Notes: generated from the letters alone by a model not told the origin. Numbered from the stretch's first letter, positions 1 through 10,048 are shown. The stretch is 64,000 nt of DNA from Bremerella cremea (GCF_003335505.1 NZ_QPEX01000011.1:186001-250000), one strand, 5' to 3'. Program-made: numbers and translations.

Positions 1-1
1 T

Positions 2-886
2 AATGTGCCGGTTTACGATGTTGAAGTGCAGCGATATTTGGACAGGCTCGATGTCTTTCAAGGGCTACCAGAATCGACGCTTCAGATTTACCGTTCTGGC
101 GTGTTGTCGCAGTTGGTTCGCCAGCAAGGCGTTTTTTCTTACTTGCAAACCACGGATTATCGTGCCACAGAGCAAGAGGTGAATCTGGCCTTGGCCGAAG
201 TCACAAAGACATTAGAAGCACGTGGGCAATCGCTCGACGCGTTCCTGGCTGCCGGCAAGGCGGACAAGGCCATGTTGCGACGAAACCTCGCCTGGAAAAT
301 CGTGTGGAATCGTTACCTCGATAGCTATCTAACCGAAGTCAATTTGCGCCGCTACTACGAACGTCACTATGCCCAGTTCGACGGCACGACCCGGCGCGTC
401 GCCCAAATTTTTCAAGGTGATCCGAGCAACTCAGATGATTTCGAGTGGGACAGAGCATTCCGAGATACCGTGCTGATCCGTGATCGAATTCAGCAAGGGG
501 AACTCAAATTCTCGGACGCGGTCAAACAGTATTCTAACTCCCCCAGCGCGGCCGATGGTGGCGATTTGGGATGGATCGGATATCACGGCCCACTCGATCC
601 AAGAATACACGAAGCCGCCTACTCGCGCCCGGTCGGTAGCATCGTTGGCCCCATTCAGACACGGTTTGGCATTCACCTCTTGTACATTATGGAAGAGAAA
701 CGAGGGACAGCCACATGGGAAGAGATGGTCGACGACATCCGGGCCGCCGCCGCCTCTTACTTGTTTGCGAATGTCGCCGAAAAGTACCTGTCCGATGCAA
801 GGGTCTTCTACTTTGGAGAAGAAGAAGCCAGTGAAATGGATCCCACGCTTGTCCACATGTTCCACAAAGAATTCGTTGCACCGTAA
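2..886 (+). CDS. Peptidylprolyl isomerase, SurA/PpiC (parvulin) type, 5'-truncated by the window
   Basis: The reading frame is open at the left edge, so the true start and any signal peptide lie outside. The visible ~294 residues have a helical SurA-like chaperone part (about residues 1-125) followed by a parvulin domain (about 128-235). The parvulin hallmarks are the GGDLGW motif, the GSIVGP segment and FGIHLLYI near its end. Family members are periplasmic or membrane-anchored foldases for envelope proteins. A short C-terminal tail follows. The gene converges on the envelope operon at 930-12212 but is on the other strand, so a shared role is only a guess. Family call is firm; the exact subtype is not. 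Confidence 0.85.
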   Translation, partial: NVPVYDVEVQRYLDRLDVFQGLPESTLQIYRSGVLSQLVRQQGVFSYLQTTDYRATEQEVNLALAEVTKTLEARGQSLDAFLAAGKADKAMLRRNLAWKIVWNRYLDSYLTEVNLRRYYERHYAQFDGTTRRVAQIFQGDPSNSDDFEWDRAFRDTVLIRDRIQQGELKFSDAVKQYSNSPSAADGGDLGWIGYHGPLDPRIHEAAYSRPVGSIVGPIQTRFGIHLLYIMEEKRGTATWEEMVDDIRAAAASYLFANVAEKYLSDARVFYFGEEEASEMDPTLVHMFHKEFVAP

Positions 887-929
887 CCCGTTTTAGAAAC
901 GAATTATCGAGCAAGCGGAGACCGGGCTG

Positions 930-1865
930 CTAAGGCTCGACCCAGTTGCCGTCGCGGTAAACGCACTTTTGGGGATCGAAGTCAGTTCCCTTCCGCAACG
1001 AAAGCACCGGAAGTGATTGCAAGAAGCTATCGTCCAGATAGTAGCCCCACTGAGGCTGCATGACTGCTCCGGTCTCGCTCGAACTAAGTTCGTACTCGGC
1101 TGCCACGAGCTTCTGTAGCATGTAATTAGGAACTATCCCAGACTGGCAACCAGGGCACGTCCCATTGGCCAGGTCAAGACACTCTTCCGGGGTTATCTTG
1201 TTGGTGCCTTGGCGCATCGCGGCTTGAAGTTCCTCGCTGCGAAGTCGCTGCTTAGCATCGCTGCGTTTGGATTGCCGCAAAAGGTGAAACACTTCGATTA
1301 CCTGGGTACGCTGTTCTTCGTCGAGAGGCACACCATTGGCATCGTTTTTCAACGCGGCCCCTTCCAGCAACGCAACATCGTGCTCTGCTCCTACCAAATA
1401 GGCAATCGCACGAAGTTGACGCACACCTTGCTGATCTTTCATCAGTGGCGTCATGCCCAGTAACGCACTACGCCCTTCTTTCGCCGGATCGAGGTAAGCA
1501 GCAATCAAAAACAGCCGCATCGCCGTTTCAACAGCGTCTGGGTCGGACTTCTTTTCGACCAGCTCTTCCGCGTATTCTCGGTAGGCTTGAGGGTTGTCGG
1601 GGGAAAGCTGTTCCAAGCGACTCGGGTTGACTGGTTGCAGCAACAGTTCAATCTGCGCACGACTAATCGTACGAAGGATTTCCTCGCCGTCAGGCGTCTT
1701 TAGGCGGAGCTCGATCGTCTTGTCGTCGGAAGATTCAAGATGCCCCGCAATCGGCTCTTTTTCTCCCTTTAGATAAACGACTGCTGCGAAGAGGTGGCTC
1801 GACAACGGTAGCCAAGCGAGGAACGCCACAGCCAACAGTTTTTGAGTTTGCAAGCTGCGAATCAT
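930..1865 (-). CDS. Secreted hypothetical protein with CPGC motif, last gene of the ExbBD operon
   Basis: 311 residues with a clear N-terminal signal peptide (hydrophobic stretch ending near LFAA, about residue 28). A short predicted beta-rich segment (about residues 29-80) follows, rich in alternating hydrophobic residues, then a helical middle. Near residues 228-242 there is a Cys-containing patch with CLDLANG and CPGC, which could bind metal or form a disulfide. The start codon overlaps the stop of the 1245-residue protein gene by four bases (ATGA), so the two are translationally coupled. I do not recognise a named family; the context suggests an envelope role. Confidence 0.75.
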   Translation of the reverse strand: MIRSLQTQKLLAVAFLAWLPLSSHLFAAVVYLKGEKEPIAGHLESSDDKTIELRLKTPDGEEILRTISRAQIELLLQPVNPSRLEQLSPDNPQAYREYAEELVEKKSDPDAVETAMRLFLIAAYLDPAKEGRSALLGMTPLMKDQQGVRQLRAIAYLVGAEHDVALLEGAALKNDANGVPLDEEQRTQVIEVFHLLRQSKRSDAKQRLRSEELQAAMRQGTNKITPEECLDLANGTCPGCQSGIVPNYMLQKLVAAEYELSSSETGAVMQPQWGYYLDDSFLQSLPVLSLRKGTDFDPQKCVYRDGNWVEP

Positions 1866-4800
1866 ACGGCACCTCCGGACAGTTCCCAGAATTTAACCAA
1901 CGCCATCTCACCACTGCGAAGCTGTTCAAGAAGGTTTGACGCGGTAGCATCTTGGGTTTCGAGTTGTTCTAACAGTTTCTCAAGGGGAACTTTCAACTGA
2001 GGGCGTTCCTTGCCCAGCCGTAACGCCAGCAGCTTCAACCACACCCGTTGCCGTATGGCCATGCTGGCTATGGGGGAGTTGCCTAGGTAATCCAACGCAA
2101 TTTTCTGACGGGTGATGTCCTGTAACTGCGATGTTTCGTCATCAGTAAGTGCCATATCGCTGATTCGGTTTTGTTCCAACTCGATCAGTTGATCGGCGAT
2201 TGCGTCTGGTAATTCGAGGCCTGATAACTGCTCGTTAGCAATGCCTTCCAGTTGCGCGTGCCGACGATAGTAATCGACCAAATGGGAAGCCGCATCATTT
2301 GCAACTTTTGCCGAGAGGCTATCAGGGCTAGAACTTTGGTTGCCCAAGCTGTCTAGCGCGTGCCGCAAAAGGATGTTGCGAAACTCAATGCGGGCAGTAC
2401 GGACCTCGTTGAATGGGACGGTCTCGCCCAGCAAGGCGCTGACAATCTCTTGCAGATCGTCTGCCGCACGACGGGCATCGGGTAGTTGATCGGCCATGGC
2501 CAGCTTGAAGGTAGTCCAATGCGAAAACGCGCGGAACCCTAGCTGAAGTTGGCTTTGCTCGGCCCGTGGCTTCGGTGCCAGAATGTATTGGGCGAGTTGG
2601 GATGCGGTTTCGTAATCGACATCGTTGACGTCGCCTGCTAAGACGCACAGTTCACGATAGTTGTCGATGCGGCTAATAGGGTTTTTGGCTTGGGCGAGCC
2701 GCGCAATGAGTGCTTCTACTTTCGAAAGGGCTGCCTTCGCAGCCGTAGAAACCGTCTTGCCACTATTGGAATCGTCTTCTAGTTCCGGCGCACCTTGGGT
2801 CAGCATTTCCTGAAAAATACGTTGTCCCATGTCCCCTTTTTCGGCCGCGTGCCCCAAGACCGACAGAAAACCCAGCGTGGTGACCTCATTCACCAGCATG
2901 TTTGGTGGTATGTCGCTAGGGACATCCCAGGAGTAAACCGAGGCCCGTTGCGAGAACATGCGTTGCATCTCTCCGTCGCTGGCGGCGATTGTATCAAGCC
3001 CAAGCTCGGTGCGAACCAACGCCGCCGATTGCACCGGATCGTCGGCATCGAGCCCGCGACCAATCCGCTGAGAGAGCATCGCGGCGAGTTCTTGCTGGAT
3101 GTTCCTATCCTTCAACGACTGAGAAAAAACATCTAACAGCGGCAAGATTTCAAGGGCGTTGGGAGAATCGATCACTGCTTGAACAAGAGGCTGGTACGCT
3201 TTCCAGTCGCCGGTCATTTGAGCGAGAATAACAGGGGCAAGGCTGCTATCCTTGGCTGTGATTTGATCTGGTCGAAGATAGTGCTTGGCGGCCTTAGAAA
3301 CGGCAGCATGTTGTGCGGCTGCCAAGTTCGGATCTGTTTTTGCCAAGGCATGAAGTTTGCGATACTGATCGCCCACGATTTCGTTGATTGTCAATTCCAA
3401 TGGTGCAATGGAGCCGGAATAGTTGATACCTAGCTGCCGGGCGATCTTATCAAGGAACGCATCTTTGCGAACCGCAGGCAGCGCCGTTTGACCTGCTGCC
3501 AAGGTGCTGAGGTAGGCCTTTTCCAAACGCTGATCCGGCGATATGGCTGCTGCCGAGTTGGCATCTGGCAGCGAAATTCCTGTCGTCAGTTCTTCCGCAA
3601 TCGCAGCCACCGCATCGTCGCTCGGCTCGTCCCGAACCAGGTCCACAATTGCTTTACGGATTGCCAATTGCTGCGCTTCTGCTTGATGAGCGATTGAAGT
3701 GGTGACCAACTGCCGAATTAGTTCCCGATAGGCACTAATTCGGCGTTTTTCGTCCGTAGTGCAGGTCGCCGTCAGCGATTCTTGTAGTGATGGTTCCTGC
3801 TGATAGATTTCAAGAAGGGCGAGCGAGAGCTGTTCGCTCCACCATGGTTGCCGCTGCCAGACCGGTTTCTGCGGCACTTCGGGGACCGGTTCGATATTAG
3901 TAGCGTGAGGATCCGTCGAGTCTACCGAGTGATTGGATGCCGTTAAATTGGTGAGCGTCGGCGTCCCTTCTGGCAGTTTGGAATCGACATAAAGAACGTA
4001 AAAGCCACCACCCACCAGCAAAGTAAAAAAGGCAGTAAAGATTAGCACCACTTGCCGCTGTGTGCGGTGCTTCTTACGAGTGAACTCCGCGACACGTTGA
4101 TCGATCAATTGTTCGCAGCGGCCAGGAGTCAGTCCCCACTGTTCTCCCTCGGCCATCAACCGTTGCCGGTTTTGAATGGAAAGAAACTGTTCTTCCAGCA
4201 TGATATCGTCGACAAGAGCACTGACATGCGATTTGGCCTGTTCAACGGTAACCAACCGCAGATCTTCTTCCTGCAGCACTTCGCGCAGTGTATGCCAGGC
4301 CAGTTCTTCGCCGATGCCGTGCATGTCGACACCGATTTGAACCAGCTTTTGTGCCAGGGAAGCAATGACAATGCCATGAGCGATCGCTTCCAGCTTGACC
4401 CGCACGAATTCTCGATAGGAACTGGCCCGCTGCTGAAGCCGGGCGTCGACTTCGTTCTTTTCGGTTTGTCTTTGAATAGAAGCGAGGGCCGCATCGCGTT
4501 GTTCATCGCTCAGCCCCAGATCGTTGGCGACTTGGGCGATCATGATACGTGTCAGTGAGTTCACGCCTCCCTGACCGGCAATGATGGCGGCAGCCCGCTG
4601 TTGAAAGTCGACCAACAGTTCTTCTGCTGCCGGCTCGTTGCCAGGCTGCTCGGACTTTTGTTGTTCCGAGAGAAGCACATAACCCTGGTTCTCGGCCACC
4701 TCCAACAGGAGATCGCGGGCCAGAACTTCGCTCAGGCCAAGTTTCGCGGTTCCCTCATGAATTAACTTCTCTTCACGCCGTTGGTTAACCCGTTTGGTCG

Positions 4801-5599
4801 GCAGCGCCTCGAGGGCCTTCTTCAAATAGTGGGTATAAAGGCGGCTCGGTGAATGCCGTTTCTTCCGCTCTTCTATCTGCCTGACTTCCTCTTCTTCTTC
4901 CTCTTGAGCGGCATTCGGAACCGTTTCTTCAGGTTGCAGAAGATCGCCTACCGAGCTCGCATCGAGCGACTCAGGCGATGTTTGTTCGGCAGGAGGTGAT
5001 GGGGTGAAATTAGGGTCTTCCAGCTTGCGGAACAGTTCACCCCGTACGGCGTGCGGAATCAGCAGTTGGTCGGCCAGAAAATTAAGCCGAGCCAACGAAC
5101 GTTCGTTCCAGCCCTGTTCGTCGGCCAAGACCAATCGCGCTTGCCGCACAAACTGGTACAGATCTTGAGGACGAACGCCAGGCAGTTCATACGCCTCATT
5201 TAACTCAGAGGAGAGGAGTGTTTCATCCGCCGAGTTGGTATCTTCTACGATGGTCGAAGCGATCGCACTTTCTGCAAGAACCTCTGGCGGGAAAAGCTCG
5301 TCGTCGTTCGAGCGAGCAGAGGGCTGCTCGGCGACCGACGGCTTGGACGGTTGCTGGGAGGCCTGACTTGACTTCTCGGACGAGACATTGCGCGGGGCGC
5401 CAGGCGGAGACGAATAGACCTGATACATGGCCTCCTGAAATTCGTCTCGGTTTAAGCCAAACTGATAGGCGAGCGCAGGCAGAGCGCTGGGATCGAGCCC
5501 ACCGCGTGAAGCTAAATACGCTTCCGCTTCTCGGACAAACGCCTCGATTCGCTGTTGGCGGCTGTCATCGTAAGGTGTGGGGGATGAACCTTGCGCCAT
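1862..5599 (-). CDS. Very large single-span membrane protein with cytoplasmic helical repeats, unknown function
   Basis: 1245 residues with no signal peptide and one clear transmembrane segment at about residues 515-536 (core VVLIFTAFFTLLVGGGFYVL). By topology rules the basic, glutamine-rich N-terminal half should be cytoplasmic and the ~700-residue C-terminal half periplasmic. The N-terminal half contains at least five diverged helical repeats of the form F-x3-A...L-x4-GG...LA-x2-LGL, starting near residues 17, 146, 254, 327 and 398, separated by acidic or low-complexity linkers. The C-terminal half is alpha-helical and lacks a motif I know. It lies 44 bases after the TPR gene and overlaps the next gene by four bases. 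A structural or force-transmitting partner of ExbB/ExbD is a possible role, by inference only. Confidence 0.8.
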   Translation of the reverse strand: MAQGSSPTPYDDSRQQRIEAFVREAEAYLASRGGLDPSALPALAYQFGLNRDEFQEAMYQVYSSPPGAPRNVSSEKSSQASQQPSKPSVAEQPSARSNDDELFPPEVLAESAIASTIVEDTNSADETLLSSELNEAYELPGVRPQDLYQFVRQARLVLADEQGWNERSLARLNFLADQLLIPHAVRGELFRKLEDPNFTPSPPAEQTSPESLDASSVGDLLQPEETVPNAAQEEEEEEVRQIEERKKRHSPSRLYTHYLKKALEALPTKRVNQRREEKLIHEGTAKLGLSEVLARDLLLEVAENQGYVLLSEQQKSEQPGNEPAAEELLVDFQQRAAAIIAGQGGVNSLTRIMIAQVANDLGLSDEQRDAALASIQRQTEKNEVDARLQQRASSYREFVRVKLEAIAHGIVIASLAQKLVQIGVDMHGIGEELAWHTLREVLQEEDLRLVTVEQAKSHVSALVDDIMLEEQFLSIQNRQRLMAEGEQWGLTPGRCEQLIDQRVAEFTRKKHRTQRQVVLIFTAFFTLLVGGGFYVLYVDSKLPEGTPTLTNLTASNHSVDSTDPHATNIEPVPEVPQKPVWQRQPWWSEQLSLALLEIYQQEPSLQESLTATCTTDEKRRISAYRELIRQLVTTSIAHQAEAQQLAIRKAIVDLVRDEPSDDAVAAIAEELTTGISLPDANSAAAISPDQRLEKAYLSTLAAGQTALPAVRKDAFLDKIARQLGINYSGSIAPLELTINEIVGDQYRKLHALAKTDPNLAAAQHAAVSKAAKHYLRPDQITAKDSSLAPVILAQMTGDWKAYQPLVQAVIDSPNALEILPLLDVFSQSLKDRNIQQELAAMLSQRIGRGLDADDPVQSAALVRTELGLDTIAASDGEMQRMFSQRASVYSWDVPSDIPPNMLVNEVTTLGFLSVLGHAAEKGDMGQRIFQEMLTQGAPELEDDSNSGKTVSTAAKAALSKVEALIARLAQAKNPISRIDNYRELCVLAGDVNDVDYETASQLAQYILAPKPRAEQSQLQLGFRAFSHWTTFKLAMADQLPDARRAADDLQEIVSALLGETVPFNEVRTARIEFRNILLRHALDSLGNQSSSPDSLSAKVANDAASHLVDYYRRHAQLEGIANEQLSGLELPDAIADQLIELEQNRISDMALTDDETSQLQDITRQKIALDYLGNSPIASMAIRQRVWLKLLALRLGKERPQLKVPLEKLLEQLETQDATASNLLEQLRSGEMALVKFWELSGGAV

Positions 5600-5643
5600 T
5601 CCAATGTTGGGGTTATGGGAAACAAAATGATTTAAGAGCCAGA

Positions 5644-8301
5644 TCAGCCAGAGATCTGTTGGGCGACCGCTTTTATTTTATCGCGCCACGGGGCCAAACC
5701 CCAATCAGGGTGCAAAAGCTGGAACTGTTCTAGGACCGCTTTGGCTTGGGCGGGGTCGATTTGCTGCAAGCAAGCCAACTGATAATACTTGGCCTCGAAC
5801 CAATCTTCGCTCCCTTTGTCGAGTCCGACTAGCAGGGTTCGCCATTTATCAACGGCGGTTGTGTAGTTACCCAATTTGAACTCGACTCTTCCCAGCCGCT
5901 GCAAATATTCCTGCTCGGTAGGGTAGGCTTCGATCAATGCACGCAAATAGGTTGCTGCATCGTTCCACTTGCCCAGCTTTTCCGCAAATTCGGCTGCTTT
6001 CGAACAGGCCACTTTGGCGTTCTTGCTTTGCTGGATGGCTCCCGATGTCGATCCCAGATGCTTGAGCAGACGCTTGTAAATGGTAAATCCTTCTGCTAAC
6101 AGCTCTTGCCCAGGCGAGTTGGTTGCCGCAACTAAACGATCGATCTCGAGAGCCCGAATAATTAAGGCGGTTTGTTCGTAAGGCGTACCGGGAGCATTGT
6201 CTAACAGCCACTTGGTGTGTTCGGTGACCTCGCCAGTTTGTTTTTGTTCGCGGGCTAAAAGCAAAGCTTGATAGTGGTAATCAACCCAGGCTCGGTCTTC
6301 CTGAGGAAGCCGTTCGACCAACTCCTTCGCCTCGCTAATGCTGCGACTGAAGAGAGACGAGTCGAGCAAGTCTTTGCGGGCCAGATCGGCTACGTTTAAA
6401 AGGCAACGAACGACCCCAGAGATTTGCTCAGGTGGGGCCGAATCGGGTTGAAGTCTTGTTTGCAGGTCGGCCACGACCGCTTGAAGCTGGCGAGCGAGTT
6501 CTTTCTTTTCCTCTTCGGAAGCAGCTTGATCGATCTTCTGTCGCAACAAATTACAAAGGTCGAACTTGGCCGACCAAAAATTGGCATCTGAGGGCTGAAT
6601 ACTTTGTAATTGCCGAATGGACGAGGTCATCGAGCCGCGCGACTGCTGAAGCTTGGCGATAAAGTAATCGGCTTTTTGGGCGTAGGCATGCTCAGGGAAG
6701 GCCCGTTTTAAGTCCTCCAGCACTTCGATGGCCCGTAACCCGAACTGAGGCTGATCTTTGGCCAGCGTTTGATACGAAATAAAGCTCATCCAGGCGGCTT
6801 CTGCTGCTTTGCCAGGATTCGGTCCACGGAGGCCAACCACGGCGTTTTGAAAACTTTGTCCCGCTTCCAAATATTCGCCTAACCGATAGAAACACCAAGC
6901 AAGCGTATAACGGCACTCGCTGGCGGAAAAAAGATCGTCCTTCGCTTCGGGAGCAGCGAGGGCTTTCGTAAGCTCGGCTTGAGCCAAACGATACTCGGCC
7001 TCGGACATGGTCTTTTCGGCTTCGGCAAATTTGTGTTGTCCGATCAGCCACAGCATGTAGAAATTGGGAGTCTCTTCCAATTCCACATGGTACTTGTCCA
7101 TCAGTTGAATCGCGGCAGAGTGATGCCCCAACTTGGCCAGGCCAACTAACCCCAGCACGCCCATTTCATATAGCTGAGGGTTGTTCTCTTGGCCCCGCAA
7201 GCCGGTATCGGCCAGCAACACGCACAAGCTCGTTTTGCCTGGCGAAGTCGCGCCTTGATACCCTTCGACGATCGATTTGGCGATCTCCAACGCTTGCTCT
7301 TCTTTGTGTGCATTGAGCAAACCTCGGACGTACCAATAGTCGGACTGATCGATAATCGCAGCGCTGGTGGGGCCTGATTTCAACAGTGTGAAACAACGCC
7401 GGGCGTCGGGAAGGTCGTTGTCCAGAATCTCGGCCAAAGCCAAGCCTATCAAAGCCCGGGCTCGCCATTCTTGTTGCAAACCCATGCGGTTGGCATCGGC
7501 TTGTTCGTGCCAGGCCGTGGTGGCTTGAGGATCTTCCACCAGGTTAAGCAGTTGCCGGAACAGGTCGATGGCGATCTTGGTTTGCGGAGACTTGGGAGGT
7601 AACTCGTCGACAAGGACCAAGTAGTAATTCGACCACGCCCCAAAGAATGCTGCCCGGCCAACGACCGCTTCCAGTTGTTGGTTCTCTTGCTCTCGTTCGT
7701 CCCTTCGCGGGCCAGGTACTAAGTGATCGATCTGTTCGTACTCGGCGTCCACGCGTTTGGCGAGCATCCGATGGAACTCGACCAGTTGCGGGGCGATGTG
7801 CGAGAGAATGTCGTGGGCAATCTTCTTCGATTCCTCGTCACTCGGATCGTTCAACCAACGCGAAGCCGCCGATTCGGCTCGATTGTAATCGGCCTGCAGC
7901 AGCATCACCTGCAGTTCAGGCGTATCGGCTTGAGGATTCGCCCCCAGAAACTCGTCGACTTGCTCTAAGTAATACTTGGAACGTGCTGCGTCATCCGCAT
8001 AGTTCATCAATTGCGTGGCATACAACCGCGATACGGTCTCCAGCAGTTTTTCTCGCTGCTTAGGTGGAATCGGACGAAGCAGATACCGCTCGATGAGAAG
8101 AATACGTTGGTCGGTTAACTTCAGCTTGCTGAGATATTGATCGACACGATGATACTCTTCCAGCATCCGTTGAGGGTCGCGCGGATCGTGGAAAGGAACG
8201 CTTTGGGCCTGGGCCAACGAACCGAGCGCAAGGCCAACCAAGACCACACAGATAATCCGTAGAGCCTCAAGAAAAGTTCGCGTTATCACTCGCACCGGCA
8301 C
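5644..8301 (-). CDS. Large secreted or membrane-anchored TPR protein
   Basis: About 885 residues from a GTG start at 8301. I prefer this start because GGAG lies 11 bases upstream, it begins just after the ExbD stop (8319), and it puts a signal-like hydrophobic segment (ALRIICVVLVGLALGSLAQA) at the N-terminus. The longer frame to 8373 would overlap exbD. The rest is almost entirely helical with many tetratricopeptide-like units, clearest near the C-terminus (for example AATYLRALIEAYPTEQEYLQ and similar). TPR arrays usually bind other proteins, so a periplasmic scaffold for the ExbBD complex is plausible. No catalytic motif is visible. Confidence 0.8.
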   Translation of the reverse strand: MPVRVITRTFLEALRIICVVLVGLALGSLAQAQSVPFHDPRDPQRMLEEYHRVDQYLSKLKLTDQRILLIERYLLRPIPPKQREKLLETVSRLYATQLMNYADDAARSKYYLEQVDEFLGANPQADTPELQVMLLQADYNRAESAASRWLNDPSDEESKKIAHDILSHIAPQLVEFHRMLAKRVDAEYEQIDHLVPGPRRDEREQENQQLEAVVGRAAFFGAWSNYYLVLVDELPPKSPQTKIAIDLFRQLLNLVEDPQATTAWHEQADANRMGLQQEWRARALIGLALAEILDNDLPDARRCFTLLKSGPTSAAIIDQSDYWYVRGLLNAHKEEQALEIAKSIVEGYQGATSPGKTSLCVLLADTGLRGQENNPQLYEMGVLGLVGLAKLGHHSAAIQLMDKYHVELEETPNFYMLWLIGQHKFAEAEKTMSEAEYRLAQAELTKALAAPEAKDDLFSASECRYTLAWCFYRLGEYLEAGQSFQNAVVGLRGPNPGKAAEAAWMSFISYQTLAKDQPQFGLRAIEVLEDLKRAFPEHAYAQKADYFIAKLQQSRGSMTSSIRQLQSIQPSDANFWSAKFDLCNLLRQKIDQAASEEEKKELARQLQAVVADLQTRLQPDSAPPEQISGVVRCLLNVADLARKDLLDSSLFSRSISEAKELVERLPQEDRAWVDYHYQALLLAREQKQTGEVTEHTKWLLDNAPGTPYEQTALIIRALEIDRLVAATNSPGQELLAEGFTIYKRLLKHLGSTSGAIQQSKNAKVACSKAAEFAEKLGKWNDAATYLRALIEAYPTEQEYLQRLGRVEFKLGNYTTAVDKWRTLLVGLDKGSEDWFEAKYYQLACLQQIDPAQAKAVLEQFQLLHPDWGLAPWRDKIKAVAQQISG

Positions 8302-8318
8302 TGGGGAAACGATCTCCG

Positions 8319-8744
8319 TTACATTTCGACGACAGGAACATAGGAAACGCCAGGGAAGTCGGCGTTCTTGCAAGCTTGAATCGCCGCCGCAGCTTTGCCG
8401 TAAGGAGCCGCATCAGGGGCTCGTACGTAGGCTCCGTCCGCTTTGTTAGGGAACTTGTCGAGTACTTCCTGGAGTTCGGCAAAGGTAGAGAGATTATTCG
8501 AGCCGATTTTGTAAACCCAGTTCCCGTCGACGTTGGCCAGCACGATAACGGCAGGCTCTAAATCGGTTTGCGCGGCGGCCGCTTTTTCGCTGACCTTGGT
8601 TACCGTATCGAGGTCACGTTCGGTCTTGGTGAAGCTGGCCGTGACGATAAAAAAGATCAACAGCAAGAACACCACGTCGATCATGCTGGTCATTTCCAGC
8701 GTGATCTTTCGTTTCTGAGCTCGTTTGCGACTGGATAGTTTCAT
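8319..8744 (-). CDS. ExbD/TolR-family biopolymer transport protein (second copy)
   Basis: 141 residues. A basic cytoplasmic N-terminus is followed by one transmembrane helix with the family signature MTSMIDVVFLLLIFF (about residues 20-35). The Asp in this helix is the proton-carrying residue of ExbD/TolR stators. A periplasmic domain of about 95 residues follows. With ExbB it should form an inner-membrane channel that uses the proton gradient to do mechanical work in the envelope. It lies 57 bases downstream of a second exbD gene; the two share the membrane helix but differ in the periplasmic part, suggesting a mixed ExbD dimer. Confidence 0.93.
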   Translation of the reverse strand: MKLSSRKRAQKRKITLEMTSMIDVVFLLLIFFIVTASFTKTERDLDTVTKVSEKAAAAQTDLEPAVIVLANVDGNWVYKIGSNNLSTFAELQEVLDKFPNKADGAYVRAPDAAPYGKAAAAIQACKNADFPGVSYVPVVEM

Positions 8745-8801
8745 GATGCTGTTCTTGGTTGTGAACTTGAGCGGCTTGACGAATCGCGAGGAAGGAACGC
8801 C

Positions 8802-9218
8802 TTACTGGGGAACTTGTACAGCCAGGCGAACCTTCGAGATCCCTTGGCTGGCCAACTGTTTGACCAACGCGTTGGGAACTTCGCACGTGGCGCGTTGGTC
8901 GATTCGAACGACGACCGTCACCAGCCCAGGATCGCCTCCGTTGGTTTCCAATTCTTTGCCCACCAGGAAAGCGACATCGGCGACTTCTAACGGATTGTCC
9001 GCGACAATGATTTGGCCATTTTCGCGGACGTTGATCACCAGCGAAGTCTTCTTCTGATCTTCCGCACCTTTGAGTTCCGGCAGTTCCAATTTCTCGCGGT
9101 TGGTCTCTGAGACCTGGGTCACCGTGATGAAGAAAATCAGCAGCAGGAAAACGATATCAATCATCGGTGTGATATCCATCCCCTTGGTATGCTGGACTCG
9201 TTTTTTGGAGAGTCTCAT
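8802..9218 (-). CDS. ExbD/TolR-family biopolymer transport protein (first copy)
   Basis: 138 residues. The N-terminus is basic, and the transmembrane helix MDITPMIDIVFLLLIFF contains the conserved Asp needed for proton-driven work. The periplasmic domain is of typical ExbD size. The gene starts 21 bases after the exbB stop at 9240, the usual order exbB-exbD. No tonB, tolA or pal homologue is visible nearby, so the energised partner is probably one of the unusual neighbours rather than a classical TonB or TolA. Confidence 0.93.
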   Translation of the reverse strand: MRLSKKRVQHTKGMDITPMIDIVFLLLIFFITVTQVSETNREKLELPELKGAEDQKKTSLVINVRENGQIIVADNPLEVADVAFLVGKELETNGGDPGLVTVVVRIDQRATCEVPNALVKQLASQGISKVRLAVQVPQ

Positions 9219-9239
9219 GCGTTTTCGCTCCGAAGGGGA

Positions 9240-10034
9240 TTAGCGACGTCGGCCCAGCGGCGTCAAAATTTGTTCTACGCGTTTTCCCACTTCCGCGACT
9301 AGTGAATCGATGCGGTTGCCAAAATAGCTGTACGCCACCATCGCCGGAATGGCGACCACCAGACCCAACAGGGTAGTCACCAGGGCTTGCCCAATCGCCC
9401 CGGCCAGGTCGTCCGGTTTCGGAGTTCCTCCGGTCGCGGCGATGGTGTTAAACGCACGGATCATACCCAGCACGGTGCCGGTGAGCCCGAGCATGGGAGC
9501 AATCGAGCCGATCATGCCTAAGACCTCGGTCTTACGATAGAGCCGAGCCGTTTGGTCTTCGCCAGCTTCTTCGACGGCCGCTTTGTATTCGGCAAACCCG
9601 AATTCCGCACCACGGAATCGTTCGAGGCCAGCTTCTACCACGTAGGTTAGCAGCGAGGCGTATTCTGGGTTCTTACATAGCTCCAGTGCCTCGTCCACAC
9701 GTCCCTGGGCGATCATTTCTTCCAACTCATACGCGACCCCTTCCGGCATGAGGACGCTTTTGCGAATGGTAAGAAAATGTTCGACGATAAAGCCAATGGC
9801 CACCATCGAGAGTAAACCAATCAAAACCCCCACCGTGCCGCCGTCTTTAAGCGTGTCGAGGACCGTTTTCTCTTGATGATCTGTCCCTGCAGCCGTTGTC
9901 GCTGCGTTCGATTCGTCCAATGACAACGTATCGGGCGCGGACGTTCCCTGGGCCCATGTTTGCATGGCGAAGATGCCCATCATCAGGACCAAACAAGAGA
10001 AGATGCCCATCATGGGCGTTACTTTGCGTCGCAT
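9240..10034 (-). CDS. ExbB/TolQ/MotA-family proton channel protein
   Basis: 264 residues from the ATG at 10034, which has a GAGAGG ribosome site upstream; a longer frame to 10337 would overlap the preceding gene. The protein starts with a cleavable-signal-like segment (MMGIFSCLVLMMGIFAMQTWA), as some ExbB proteins do. The three family helices follow: GGTVGVLIGLLSMVAIG, then the paired helices around GSIAPMLGLTGTVLGMIRAF and ALVTTLLGLVVAIPAMVAYS. The GLTGTVLGM segment is the MotA/TolQ/ExbB signature. It forms the pentameric part of the proton-driven stator with ExbD. Confidence 0.93.
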   Translation of the reverse strand: MRRKVTPMMGIFSCLVLMMGIFAMQTWAQGTSAPDTLSLDESNAATTAAGTDHQEKTVLDTLKDGGTVGVLIGLLSMVAIGFIVEHFLTIRKSVLMPEGVAYELEEMIAQGRVDEALELCKNPEYASLLTYVVEAGLERFRGAEFGFAEYKAAVEEAGEDQTARLYRKTEVLGMIGSIAPMLGLTGTVLGMIRAFNTIAATGGTPKPDDLAGAIGQALVTTLLGLVVAIPAMVAYSYFGNRIDSLVAEVGKRVEQILTPLGRRR

Positions 10035-10048
10035 ATCGAAGGTGCCTC

